Shown in pieces: positions 23,429 through 33,289 of a stretch of DNA of 64,000 nucleotides. Where the stretch lies: the NCBI RefSeq assembly GCF_033115175.1, contig NC_084834.1, forward strand, positions 37,554,077 to 37,618,076. The letters are read 5' to 3'. Both the position numbers and the translations under genes were made by a program. Below the pieces are notes generated by a model that saw only the letters and a program-made list of their open reading frames with translations, made no database searches and was not told where the DNA came from. The stretch's first letter is position 1, and every line of letters starts with the position of its first letter. The stretch is from Lepus europaeus. Its lineage: Eukaryota; Chordata; Mammalia; Lagomorpha; Leporidae.

Positions 23429-23749
23429 TGATCACTTTCCTTTAATAATTTGTTCAATGAAATATTAATATGGATTTATACAAAGTTAAAACTTTGTATG
23501 ATATTGCTGTGGTAGTTTAAATTTCTCTCATATGTATTCAGGATGAATATAATATCTGTGTGTGTTTAAATTTATTTTTAAGTAAAATCTGTCATTTCCC
23601 CACATCTTTTATTGTCACTCGTGTTAAATAGTCCTTTGGTAAGTTAGCGTTTGTTACATTTTTGTAACTCTACCCATTGGATAGAATAGAGAAATTCACT
23701 AACTACTCTGTAATTCTCAACTAATCCCAACACTCATCTCTCTTTGAAG

Positions 23750-23942
23750 GAAAACTTTTATGATAAAACATCTTATACCATTATGTTTGGACCAGATAAA
23801 TGTGGAGAAGATTATAAACTTCATTTTATCTTCAGACATAAACATCCAAAAACTGGAGTTTTTGAAGAGAAACATGCCAAACCTCCAGATGTAGACCTTA
23901 AAAAGTTCTTTACAGACAGGAAGACTCATCTTTATACCCTTG
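23750..23942 (+). CDS. CLGN: CLGN exon (lectin domain, about residues 163-226)
   Basis: Reads [59 protein letters not shown] and HLYTL. It holds the second lectin-domain Cys (GPDKCGED) and the conserved VFEEKHAK segment, whose Glu corresponds to a calnexin sugar-contact residue. Donor GTATAT follows 23942. It is 193 bases, phase 0 in and phase 1 out. Confidence 0.97.
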
Positions 23943-24600
23943 GTATATCCTTTTACTTTATTCATTAATTCAAAAATATTTGCATATTAGATATATTATT
24001 CATGGAAAGTGCTTTGGGAGAAAATAAATATGCATCCTACCTTCAAAGGGCTTCTCTTTTGGGGAAAAGAAGATGTTCATAATTATATTCTTGAAGCAGA
24101 AAATACAGTGTCATGCGAGAGATTCAGATGAACCACAGTTAAGAGTTGAAAGACATTCTTACTTCCACCTTGGAAACCTGGAGCAAACATAGTGAAGATT
24201 ATACAGGAATTGGCCTTCTGAGGTATAGATGGGATGTGGAAGGATGGGTGGGAGAAAAGTATTTGAGACATGGTTGGCAGTGGTGCTATATGAACAGCAA
24301 ACTGGGAAATAAAGAGGAAGAGGTCCCCCATGCCAGGCTCAGATGCTGAGACCTTGTTCTGCAGGCAGTGAGGTTACTCCTGATGGCTGTGGCATAGACC
24401 TTACTTTGAAAGGAAGAACATTTAGCTACCGCATGTGAACATTCTTAGCTTTACTTCAGTCAATAGGAATTTGCATGGGGTTTTGGGGGAGAGGGACATT
24501 TTAAGAGATGATTTATTTGGTTCCCACATACATACCGTTCTCGTAGCGTTTCCAAACCCAGTAGGAGTTTTTGTTTGTTTGTTTTGTTTTGTTTTGTTTT
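23943..24600 (+). other. CLGN intron, unassigned
   Basis: Short chance ORFs on both strands near 24083-24350; nothing recognised. A TTTTG-type low-complexity patch is at 24570-24600. Confidence 0.45.
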
Positions 24601-24602
24601 TA

Positions 24603-24920
24603 AGTAAATTGCATTAATTAAAATTGAGAGGCAGACAGATAGAAACGGAACCATATAAACAGAGAAAGCTCCAATCTACTGGTTCATTTTCCCAAATGCC
24701 TGCAATGGCTGGGACAGAACTGGGCTGCAGGCAAGCCAGGAGTTCCATCCGGGTTTCCCCTTTGGGTGGCAAGAACACAACTACTTGAGCCATCACTGCT
24801 GGTTCCCTGGTTCCCTGAGTCTGCGCTAGCAGGGAGCTGGAGTCAGGCGCTGGAGCCCTGGTGTCAAACCCAGGGACTCCAGTGTGGGACATGAACGCCT
24901 TAACCAATGTCTACTTCCAG
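24603..24920 (-). mobile_element. Older CSINE, antisense
   Basis: Reversed, diverged C-repeat: GAGAGGCAGACAGATAGAAACGGA, CTACTGGTTCATTTTCCCAAATGCC, AGCAGGGAGCTGGAGTCAGGCGC, AACGCCTTAACCAATGTC. Confidence 0.8.
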
Positions 24921-25415
24921 GTTAAATGCCCACCCTCAGGAGAACACTGCTTCCTTTCTCAGTTCTCATCTCCATCCAAGACTAAGGTGTTGCAGTTTTC
25001 TTTCCAAAGGCTATAGTTGTGGACACATTTGTTTCATGCTAAAGCAATTCTCTATTGTATCTTTCATATCAGATATCCACACTGGACACGTCCAGAAATA
25101 CAGTGTACACTGTGGAAATAATGAGAGATTATAGCCAGAACAGAACACATGAATTTAATTCAATTTGACTTTTTACAAACCGTCAAAAGCAAATTGGTAG
25201 TGTTTATCAAGGGCCATAAGAGGTTCACATCCTTTGGAACCACCGTTCTACTCTCAGAATTTATCCAAGAAAATAATTCAGAAGAAAACGAATGACCTAA
25301 GTGTGTGAAGATATGTTGAAAATATGAAGCAACCTAAATGCTGTAATAGGGGCAGTTCTGAGTACAATACAAAGATGTTAGCAATGAAAATGTTCGGCAA
25401 TAGTCAGAGTGCCTA
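24921..25415 (+). other. CLGN intron, unassigned; perhaps old L1 near 25190-25400
   Basis: CAAATTGGTAGTGTTTATCAAGGGCC and GAACCACCGTTCTACTCTCAGAATTTATCCAAG resemble a heavily diverged sense L1 ORF2 end, but I cannot confirm it. Confidence 0.35.
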
Positions 25416-25419
25416 TATA

Positions 25420-25648
25420 GGTTAACTATCCTTAATTTGGAAATCTGAAACCCAAAACTCTTCCCAAGTCTCTCACTTTTTGAGTGTCCACATGTTCAAA
25501 ATATTGTGGATTTCAGAGAATTTCAGATTTCCAGATTAGGAATGCTCAACTGGAAAAGGCAATGCAAAATATTCCTAAATGCAAAAGTGTCTGAAGCCTG
25601 AAATACTTTTGATCTGAAGCATTTGAGGTAAGAGATACTTAGCCTGCG
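25420..25648. repeat. Ancient DNA-transposon-like repeat (GAGCATCC/CTAATCCGAAAT type), copy 2
   Basis: Starts GGTTAACTATCCTTAATTTGGAAATCTG and ends CTGAAGCATTTGAGGTAAGAGATACTTAGCC; the ends are imperfect inverted repeats. It shares its internal GATTAGGAATGCTCAAC part with copy 1 at 17621. Confidence 0.6.
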
Positions 25649-26003
25649 CTATTCAAATGGAGAGAGTGAGATGCAAATTAGAGGCACATCATGATGGCCA
25701 CAAGGTAAATTACATGAGCAAATAGGAAAAGATTAGAAAAAAAGAAACTAATGACATGAATCACTTGAAACATACCACACTGTGCTAGGCTTTCTACTTG
25801 TAACGGTTATGTGAGGTGAGCAGTGGTCTTTCTGTTTTGTGCTAACTTAGCTGTTACATAACCTAGGAGACAAGAATGACTCGTAGGGCTTGAATTGAAA
25901 TTCAAGTCTTGATTCTTAAACACTTGCTTTTTTTATGACTATGCATAAAACTTTGACCCTTGAGTGAGGATTATTGGATTATTTTTCTTTAAAACTTTTT
26001 TCT

Positions 26004-26340
26004 GGCCAGCACCGTGGCTCAATAGGCTAATCCTCCGCCTAGCGGAGCCAGGTGCTTCTCCTGGTCTCCCATGGGGTGCAGGGCCCAAGCACTTGGGCCA
26101 TCCTCCACTGCACTCCCGGGCCACAGCAGAGAGCTGGCCTGGAAGAGGGGCAACCGGGACAGAATCCGGTGCCCCGACCAGGACTAGCACCTGGCTCCTG
26201 CCTTCAGATCAGCGCGGTGTGCTGGCCACAGTGCGCCAGCCGCGGTTGTCATTGGAGGGTGAACCAACGGCAAAAGGAAAACCTTTCTCTCTGTCTCTCT
26301 CTCTCTCTCACTGTCCACTCTGCCTGTCAAAAAAATAAAT
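26004..26340 (+). mobile_element. CSINE with inverted core
   Basis: The head (CCAGCACCGTGGCTCAATAGGCTAATCCTCCGCCTAGCGG) and tail half (CACCTGGCTCCTGCC onward to the A-rich tail) are sense. The core, about 26046-26186, is the reverse complement of the normal sequence (AGCCAGGTGCTTCTCCTGG ... GACCAGGACTAG). About 18 head bases are missing. An imperfect flanking repeat (AAAACTTTTTTCT / AAAACCCTTTTTTCT) is possible. Confidence 0.9.
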
Positions 26341-26344
26341 AAAA

Positions 26345-27530
26345 ATAAACAATTTTTAAAAAACCCTTTTTTCTTTTTATATTATTCTGTAGCTGAAGAG
26401 TACATCTACAAACTTGTATATTGCACTGCTTTTATCATAGAGTCATTTAAAATATTTAATGCAGTTTTCTAAACAGAAATATTTTTGGCCAAAGATTTTG
26501 AACAGAGATTTTTGTTTTCACATATGCCTGTTAGTCATATACTTTTTCATTTTAACTGTACTTTTAAAAAATCAATTTCAGTTACAAAATTTAATCAGAA
26601 AGCTATCTGAATTTTCAAGAATTTTCTTAAGAAATGCCTTTTACTGAATTCAGAAGGACCTGGCACTTTTTTGGTGTAAAGATCCTACACCCACTCTGTT
26701 TTAATCTTGACTTTCTTCCCTTCCTTTTAGTAATGTCGTTGTATAATCTCGGCTGTATTAGAAGAGTAAATAGAGGAGAAAAAAAAAGAAACTACTGAGT
26801 GTGGGCTTGCTGTATTGAGTTTGTATGCAAACTGAACTGGTTGGTTTTGATAGGAATGATTTGGTGCTGCTGTGACTGAACACGGAGGTGGTCACTCCTT
26901 CAGAGCGGTTGCTTCGGCAGGTGGTGGGCACTTAGCTCATGAAGTCTGGAGGAGCTTCTGTGGCTTACTGGAAGCTATGCTGGGCAGCTTTTTCGTCCGT
27001 CCTTTTTTCCAGATATCTCACTTTTACCTGCTGACCTCCAAATTCACAGAAGAATAAGAGATCTCTCATTTTGTTGGTAGAAAGGTTAAGGAAATCTTTT
27101 ATGACAGTTGCGGCTTAGGGACTTTTATAGGGCTAGAATATACCTTGAAACAAATGTGCTGGTAAGTGTAAGCTTGAATATTTTAGGTCACCTGTAAGAT
27201 ACTTTACACTACAGTATATGGGTCACTGAATTTGAAATTATGGCAATATATCAGTTAATTTTTTGATGTTGGCTGGATTGGGGCTTTGTGGGATGGTGTC
27301 CTTATTTGCAGAAAATAGCCACCAAAACAGGTGACATCACTTTCAGGTGAGTCAGGAAAAACTTACATTCTTTATAGTGTATTTACAACTTTTTAAGTTT
27401 GCGATGACTTCAAAAAGTTTTACATTGCTGAAGAATATTGAATTGTGTTCCATAACTATGAAAGTGAAATTGGTCATGAGTCCTAAACACAGCTAGATTT
27501 CAGGGTTTTCTTCTCCCTTCCTTTCCTCCC
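26345..27530 (+). other. CLGN intron, unassigned
   Basis: No repeat family or exon recognised. A 61-codon ORF at 26872-27057 has no splice support. Confidence 0.45.
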
Positions 27531-27535
27531 TCCCT

Positions 27536-27581
<46 letters not shown>

Positions 27582-27594
27582 CTCTCTCTCTCAG
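27531..27594 (+). repeat. CT-rich microsatellite ending in CAG
   Basis: (CT)n with CTTT interruptions, ending TCTCTCTCAG at 27594. It looks like a very strong polypyrimidine tract plus acceptor, about 200 bases before the true exon acceptor at 27797. Confidence 0.9.
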
Positions 27595-27797
27595 TAATGG
27601 AACACTAAACTTAAAAATGTTTTAAAATTTTTGCCTTTATTTTAAGAAGTATTATATTGAGTGATCTTGGTATATTTTGATTTAATACATTGGTTATTCT
27701 CTGGGAGAAAACTTTACCCATGAAGTTTAGAGTCACTTTATTATTTAGAAGATTATTTTTAAATACATGATTGTAATATATTCAATTTGGTCTTTAG

Positions 27798-27987
27798 TGA
27801 TGAATCCAGATGACACATTTGAAGTATTAATCGACCAAATACTTGTAAACAAAGGAAGCCTGCTGGAGGATGTGGTTCCTCCAATTAACCCCCCCAAAGA
27901 AATTGATGACCCCAGTGACAAAAAACCTGATGAGTGGGATGAAAGAGCAAAAATACCGGATCCTTCTGTTGTCAAACCAGAAGACTG
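27798..27987 (+). CDS. CLGN: CLGN exon (lectin end and first P-domain repeats, about residues 227-290)
   Basis: Completes Val, then reads [20 protein letters not shown], the last lectin strands, followed by two type-1 P-domain motifs with [16 protein letters not shown] and [12 protein letters not shown]. The P-domain forms the hairpin arm that in calnexin recruits the oxidoreductase ERp57. It is 190 bases. It ends on two bases of Trp, with donor GTAAGC. Confidence 0.97.
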
Positions 27988-28215
27988 GTAAGCAGAGAAT
28001 TCAGTAAGAAGGTTTTAATTGGCATAATTAAGTAATCAGACATAAAATAACTGAAATTCACAACCAGTGAAACTTATTATTTTAACAGTGAACTACTTAT
28101 TTTGACTATTTTGTATGAAATGCTTTTCTAAACTGGATTTTGAACCTCCTTGTATCTTAATTTTTAAATTTCACTTTAATAGATTTCATTACATTTTTGA
28201 AATTTGTGTATATAT

Positions 28216-28462
28216 TTTTTTAAGATTTATTTATTTATTTGAAAGGCAGTTACAAAGAGGCAGAGAGAGAGAGGTCTTCCATCCATGGTTCACTCCCCAG
28301 ATGGCCACAACACACAGAGCTGAGCCAATGTGGAGCCAGGAGCAGGAGCTTTTTCCAGGTCTCCCACGTGGATGTAGGGGCCCAAGGACTTGGGCCATCC
28401 TCTACTGCTTTCCTAGGCCATAGCGGGAAGGTGGCTTTATCTGCTATGCCACAGCGCCGCCC
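28216..28462 (-). mobile_element. CSINE, antisense, internally deleted
   Basis: TTTTAAGATTTATTTATTTATTTGAAAGGCAG start and CTGCTATGCCACAGCGCC end. About 60-70 bases between TAGCGGGAAG and GTGGCTTTATC are missing compared with full copies. Confidence 0.88.
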
Positions 28463-28469
28463 ATGTGTA

Positions 28470-28885
28470 ATTGTTTTAATGCTTTCAGTGCTGTGGGGAA
28501 AAATTCATGAATCTCAAGCACCACTTTTTCATCCATGATTCCTAGAAAAGTAAGACTGTGAACTAACTCTTATAGTTCACAAGAAAGAGTGATTAGTAAC
28601 GAAAACATGTTTGTCTTCAGACAGTGTCCTGGGAAGCTATGCAAGCTAGGAAGAACAGTGTGTTTGTAAAAAACAAAGAAGGAAAAGTCATCCTTGGTGC
28701 ATCACTTCCTTGTCTCCATCCTATCAGGAAAGAGTAGCTGCATTCCTCCAAGTGGGCTCTCTAGCACCACTTAATATTTGTTTACCCATAAAGAGAGCAT
28801 TTGCCCCTAAGTAAAAGAAACTACCTATAACAACCTCATTCTGACTGGTGAAAAGTGTTAGAATCTGTTTTATAAAGCACTAACA
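28470..28885 (+). other. CLGN intron, unassigned
   Basis: No repeat or exon recognised. Confidence 0.45.
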
Positions 28886-28889
28886 GAGA

Positions 28890-29192
28890 TGCTCCTTGGG
28901 ACCTGCATTGTAGTGCAGTGTGTTGAGCTGCCGCCTTCTGTGCCAGCAGACGGCTCCGCTTCCAGTCCAGCTCGCCTGCTGGAGTGCCTGGGCAAGAAGC
29001 AGAAGGTGGCCTAGGTACTTGAATCCCCGTCAGCAACACGGGAGACCCAGATGGAGTTCCAGGCTCCTGGCTTCAGCCTGGCCCAGCCACAGCCATTTGG
29101 AAAGTGAACCAACAGGTGGAAGATCTCTGTCTATGATTGTCCCTCCCTCTCTATGTCACTCTGCCTTTCATATAAATAAATAAGTAAATAGT
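28890..29192 (+). mobile_element. CSINE, sense
   Basis: GGGACCTGCATTGTAGTGCAGTGTGTTGAGC head, ACGGGAGACCCAGATGGAGTTCC, AAGTGAACCAACAGGTGGAAGATC, ending CTGCCTTTCATATAAATAAATAAG. Confidence 0.85.
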
Positions 29193-29501
29193 AAATAGAA
29201 GAAAAGCCAGGCAGACAGGCAGGCTCCCTTAAATTTTGACTTCTGGCTACTCTAATCACTCAAAAGAGTGATGATAACATTAATTTATCAGGCAAGGACA
29301 AGTCTGTAAATCCATAGAGTTGATTATCTTAGTTAATTTTACAACTCAAGCTTTGTCATAAAGTAGTGTCTCTTGTTTAAAATGTCTACTTTTCAGTAAA
29401 GATGAAAATTAGTAGTTCTGTTGAGTACGTATGGTAATTATGTTTGTCATTCTTTAAGATTTACTTTATAGGTTAGTATTTTTTTTTAAATAAAAACACT
29501 A

Positions 29502-30229
29502 TATAAAGGGATCACATAAATAGGACCAAGTTTCTACTAATAATAATTGATAGAATTAAAAGGAGAGAATGATCCAACATGGGAAGCAGGACACACAGCA
29601 GACTCATAGAATCACAAATGCCCTAAACACACTCTAGCCTCAGAATCAGCCTTTAAGGCATTCGGTCTGGCTAAAAAGCCCATGAGAGCATTTAAGGCAT
29701 GGAAAGCCAAGACATTGTGAAAAAAAAAATGACCTACATGAAAGATCTCTGTGAGGGAGATCCCAGTGGAAAGAACTTCCACTTTGATTGTAGCCTTGTC
29801 TAAGTAATATCGAAGTTTGTGGACTCAAGAGGCTTCCATAGCCTTGGCAGCTCGGTGTGATCACTGACATCATAAATAAGAGTGTCAGTTGTTAAATCAC
29901 AGGAGTCACTGTGCACTTGCTCCCCATTAGGATCTCTGTCCTTACTGTGTTGTACAATGTGAATTACTGGTATAACTAGTACTCAAACAGTACTTTATAC
30001 TTTGTGTTTCTGTGTGGGTGCAAACTGTTGAAATCTTTACTTAGTATAGGTTGACCTTCTGTATATAAAGATAATTAAAAATGAATCTTAATGAAGAATG
30101 GGATGGGAGAGAGGGTAGGAGGTGGGATGATTTGGGCGTGGGAGGGCGGGTATGGGAGGAAGAACCGCTATAATCCAAAAGTTGTACTTATGAAAGTTAT
30201 ATTTAAAAGTTTTCTATAAAAATAAATAC
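29502..30229 (+). mobile_element. LINE-1 3' UTR, sense, with target-site duplication
   Basis: 5'-truncated rabbit-type L1 3' UTR, nearly collinear with those at 2600 and 12590. The 12-bp repeat ATAAAAACACTA flanks it at 29490-29501 and 30230-30241. An internal deletion of about 55 bases is seen after AAGAACTTCCACTTTGA. Confidence 0.88.
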
Positions 30230-30328
30230 ATAAAAACACTACAATTAAATGTGAACACCTTTTTAAAAAATGATATTGGAGTAGAGCAGATATTTCTGAA
30301 TATGACAAAACGCAAGAGTCACAAAAGG

Positions 30329-30361
30329 GTGGCTTCTTGGCCTTTTGCTAAGATCAAGTGT
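30329..30361 (+). pseudogene. 3'-truncated U2 snRNA pseudogene
   Basis: TGGCTTCTTGGCCTTTTGCTAAGATCAAGTGT matches the U2 snRNA 5' end (branch-site recognition region) with a few changes, then stops after about 33 bases. The direct repeat AGAGTCACAAAAGG / AGAGTCATAAAAGG lies at 30315-30328 and 30362-30375. No A tail. This fits the known class of truncated snRNA retrocopies between direct repeats. It is too short to make a functional U2. Confidence 0.88.
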
Positions 30362-30375
30362 AGAGTCATAAAAGG

Positions 30376-30890
30376 AAATATTAATAAATTCAACTCTGTA
30401 AAAACTAAGTAAAATATATGGCAAAAACATTCCACAAACAATATCAAAAACATTTTCAATTTATGCAGCTAACAGAAGGCTAATTTCTTAATATAAAGAT
30501 AATGCATTTAAAAATGCAAAATTTTTATATATTACTTAATGTTAAATGCACAAACTACAGTAAGATATCATTTTTCCCTTATCATGTGGGCAAAACTTAA
30601 GTTTGGTAACACTGTTGGCAAGGATAAGAGAAAGATTCTGCTGCACACAGCTATTGGGGACTAGAAATGGAGTACAGCCTTAATACAGAGTGATTTGGAA
30701 GACACTATCAGCATTTAAAATACACATTCTCTTATATCTCCATGGGTGAGAAATAGCACATATCATAGAATAGTCATTTTAGTGTTGTTTGTAATAGTAA
30801 AATTTTGGGAATACTAAATGTCCCTTGAGGAGATAGACTAAATATTGTATATCCTCAAACTAAAAAACTAGACAGCTGTCAAAAATGAAG
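30376..30890 (+). mobile_element. Old L1 3'-end remnant, sense
   Basis: Diverged ORF2 3' sequence: AAACAATATCAAAAAC, TATGCAGCTAACAGAAGGCTAATTTC, GGTAACACTGTTGGCAAGGATAAGAG, and TTTGTAATAGTAAAATTTTGGGAATAC. Frame destroyed. Confidence 0.6.
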
Positions 30891-30895
30891 CAGGT

Positions 30896-30952
30896 ATGTG
30901 TGCATGCATGAGTGTATTTAAATATATATGTATGTATGTGTGTATGTGTGTA
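30896..30952. repeat. TG/TATG-rich simple repeat
   Basis: TATGTGTGCATGCATGAGTG ... TATGTATGTATGTGTGTATGTGTG tract following the old L1 remnant. Confidence 0.75.
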
Positions 30953-31001
30953 ACAGAGCTCTTAGAGCAGTCATTTGATACATAGTATAATATAACCAAA
31001 T

Positions 31002-31110
31002 ATAACCCAAAACATGAAGGCGTATGGAGATATCCTAGTGATCACAGATCCTAACCACCAGGTGGTGTCTATTTATTCCAATTCTTAGTAAAGTTAAAAA
31101 TGGTGGGATA
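31002..31110 (+). pseudogene. Degraded duplicate of a CLGN exon end plus splice donor
   Basis: About 109 bases align with 31720-31829, which spans the 3' part of the real exon and the start of its intron. Shared blocks include AAGGCRTATGGAGA, ATCCTAACYACCAGGT and CTTAGTAAAGTTAAAAATGG. A GT is kept at the donor position (CCAGGTGGTG against CCAGGTAATA), but the coding part has diverged (TATCCTAGTGATCACAGATC), including an in-frame TAG relative to the parent. No acceptor or 5' part of the exon is present. Lies about 290 bases upstream of the preceding exon. Confidence 0.85.
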
Positions 31111-31399
31111 TTTGCTGAGGAGTAACTTAAGTTTTTAAGTGACTAATGCAAGCTGTAATGTACTACATGTAGAATACCATCATTTGTTTGAAAAACAATA
31201 CATGCATGTATGCCTAGAGAACAAAAGGGAATATAACACAAAATGGCGTGTTAGCAGAGAGTTGGATGGAAGAGTTGGAATGAGGTAGTAGGCACAGACA
31301 GGTGAATAGGAAATGTTCTTATGATACTTTCTGAATTTTGAAACTTATGCATCTTAAACTTTTGAATAATTAGTAACATAAAATATTGTATTTTTACAG

Positions 31400-31513
31400 G
31401 GATGAAAGTGAACCTGCCCAGATAGAAGATTCAAATGTTTCTAAACCTGATGGCTGGCTTGATGATGAGCCAAAATTTATCCCAGATCCTAATGCTGAAA
31501 AGCCAGATGACTG
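31400..31513 (+). CDS. CLGN: CLGN exon (P-domain type-1 repeats, about residues 290-328)
   Basis: Completes Trp, then reads [20 protein letters not shown] and [18 protein letters not shown]: two more type-1 proline-rich motifs of the arm domain. Acceptor TTTTTACAG, donor GTAAGC. It is 114 bases, with the Trp codon split at both ends, so the exon is a modular repeat unit. Confidence 0.97.
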
Positions 31514-31627
31514 GTAAGCACTCTTCACCTTCAGATACCAACTTCTTATCTGTTTTTTGTTACCAGCTTATCTAGCTGACAGGAGAGACTGGAAGTTACT
31601 GTGTTTGCTTTGTTCTAATATTCTAAG
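31514..31627 (+). other. Short CLGN intron (114 bp)
   Basis: GTAAGC donor to TATTCTAAG acceptor, 114 bases, far shorter than any other intron here. It separates the type-1 and type-2 halves of the P-domain. Confidence 0.92.
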
Positions 31628-31778
31628 GAATGAAGACATGGATGGAGAATGGGAAGCACCTCACATTCCTAACCCAGCATGTCGGATTGGGTGTGGCGAG
31701 TGGAAGCCTCCCATGATAGATAACCCGAAATACAAAGGCATATGGAGACCTCCATTGATTGATAATCCTAACTACCAG
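31628..31778 (+). CDS. CLGN: CLGN exon (P-domain type-2 repeats, about residues 328-378)
   Basis: Completes Trp, then reads [36 protein letters not shown] and [14 protein letters not shown]: three type-2 motifs (G-x-W-x-x-P-x-I-x-N-P). The CRIGC pair is the conserved P-domain disulphide. Donor GTAATA at 31779. It is 151 bases, ending in phase 0. A decayed copy of its last part lies at 31002-31110. Confidence 0.97.
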
Positions 31779-31939
31779 GTAATAGCCACTTGTTCCAATT
31801 CCTTAGTAAAGTTAAAAATGGTGAGATACTTTCTTTTATGTGCAATTATGTATAACATTATGCTAACCTGTAAAAGTTTGATTTGTAATCTTAAGACCCC
31901 AATTAATTTATATTTGAAAAGTAAAGGGAGCAGTCATTT

Positions 31940-32255
31940 TGGTGAAGTAGCTACATTGCTGCTTGGTGTACCTGCATCCCATTTTCAAATACCTGGTTCA
32001 AGTCCTAGCTACTCCCAATCCAACCTCCTGTTAGTGCACGCTATGGGAGGTAGCAGTAATGGCTCAAGTGGTTGGACCCCTAGTACCCATGGGGGAGACC
32101 TGGATGGAGTTCCTGGCTCCTGGCTTCAGTCTGGCCCAGTCCTGGTTGTTGCAGACATTTGGAAGTGAACACAGTGGGTAGATCGATCTCTCTTTCTCTC
32201 TCTGCCTTTCAAAGAAAATGAAAATAAATAAAAATATTTTTAATTCAAAAAATAA
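31940..32255 (+). mobile_element. Older CSINE, sense
   Basis: GGTGAAGTAGCTACATTGCTGCTTGG head, GGTTCAAGTCCTAGCTACTCC, GGGGGAGACCTGGATGGAGTTCCTGG, CTGCCTTTCAAAGAAAATGAAAATAAATAAA. Confidence 0.82.
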
Positions 32256-32635
32256 AAATAAAACATTATTTACTTTTCAGAAGAACAAAATTAAGAACTG
32301 AATATAATTTCTAATTATCAATTGATATTCACTTTCAAGTAAAGTTCTATTATAGAAATAAATATAAAAAATGAATTCAGATCAAGAAGACTCCCATTGT
32401 ATATTTTAGTAATTAATGCTTGTGGTTAATTTGCTCTTTATTTTTTAGTAGTATTAAAATTGGGAATTTTTTCTAATATCATACATACTTTGAGTATTTC
32501 CTGTATTACTCATATAACCCCTTTATTTTATCTTTGTAATTATTTATACTATTTTCTAACATTATATATATGTAGTTACATATTCTAAGCACTGTAGTTT
32601 CTTCATAGCATTTATCACAGGATGTTTATTTTGGT
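32256..32635 (+). other. CLGN intron, unassigned
   Basis: AT-rich sequence; no repeat or exon recognised. Confidence 0.45.
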
Positions 32636-32639
32636 AACT

Positions 32640-32765
32640 GTTTAATGTCTGTCTTTATTGTTAGACTTTAAGTTCCATAATACAGGAGCTGTGTCTGTCT
32701 TGGTCATTGCTATATTCCTAGCACGGGGCATAATGTCTGGCACAGAATAAATATACTAGGGCAGA
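32640..32765 (+). repeat. L2 3' end, sense
   Basis: TTAGACTTTAAGTTCCATAATACAGGAGCTGTGTCTGTCTTGG ... TCCTAGCACGGGGCATAATGTCTGGCACAGAATAAAT follows the L2 3' terminal consensus. Confidence 0.7.
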
Positions 32766-33289
32766 GTGATTCCCTGAGTGATCATGTTGCTGAATCTATT
32801 TGACTTGATTAATAGTTTAATCACTTAAGAGCTAGTGGAAATTTTATGTTGAATAATTGTTCTGAGGTTCAGTCATGATTGATTAATGATGGCTGTCATG
32901 GATATATGCTAAAAGGAGTCACTCCATTTTTGCTGTACAGTCATCTATCTGATTTTGGGCACCTTGCCTTGAATAACTACTAAATTTAAGAAATTTGCCT
33001 AAAATCGTATCACCTATGAAATTTAAGGACTCAAGCTTCTGTGTGGGTTGGATTTCCATTTTGCTTTTTTTTTTTTTTTGCAGAATTTAAAGTCAGTATC
33101 ACTCATCGAGAGCACCATGTACAAAAGAAGACGATTCTATGTCTAGTGAATTACTAATTAATTAGTTATCAGTTGAACTTTTCATTTCTTCCAGTTAATA
33201 TTGCTAATTTCATTTTAACAGCGACTACTAATTGTGCAGCATTTGTAATGAAACTATTTGACAATACCTTTATTTGTTTTTCCTCCTAG
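32766..33289 (+). other. CLGN intron end, unassigned; poly-T at 33066
   Basis: An internal T-run at about 33066-33079; otherwise unremarkable. It ends in TTTTTCCTCCTAG at 33289. Confidence 0.5.

Noticed and set aside
27531..27594. Possible exon start after the (CT)n-CAG
   Set aside because: The sequence after CAG opens with TAA in one frame and has no similarity to calmegin; the true acceptor is 27797.
30329..30361. Functional U2 snRNA gene
   Set aside because: Only the first 33 bases or so are present and no snRNA promoter or 3' box is seen.
31557..32168. 203-codon ORF covering a CLGN exon
   Set aside because: It contains the exon 31628-31778 but runs through the splice sites into intron and a CSINE; the real coding unit is the exon.
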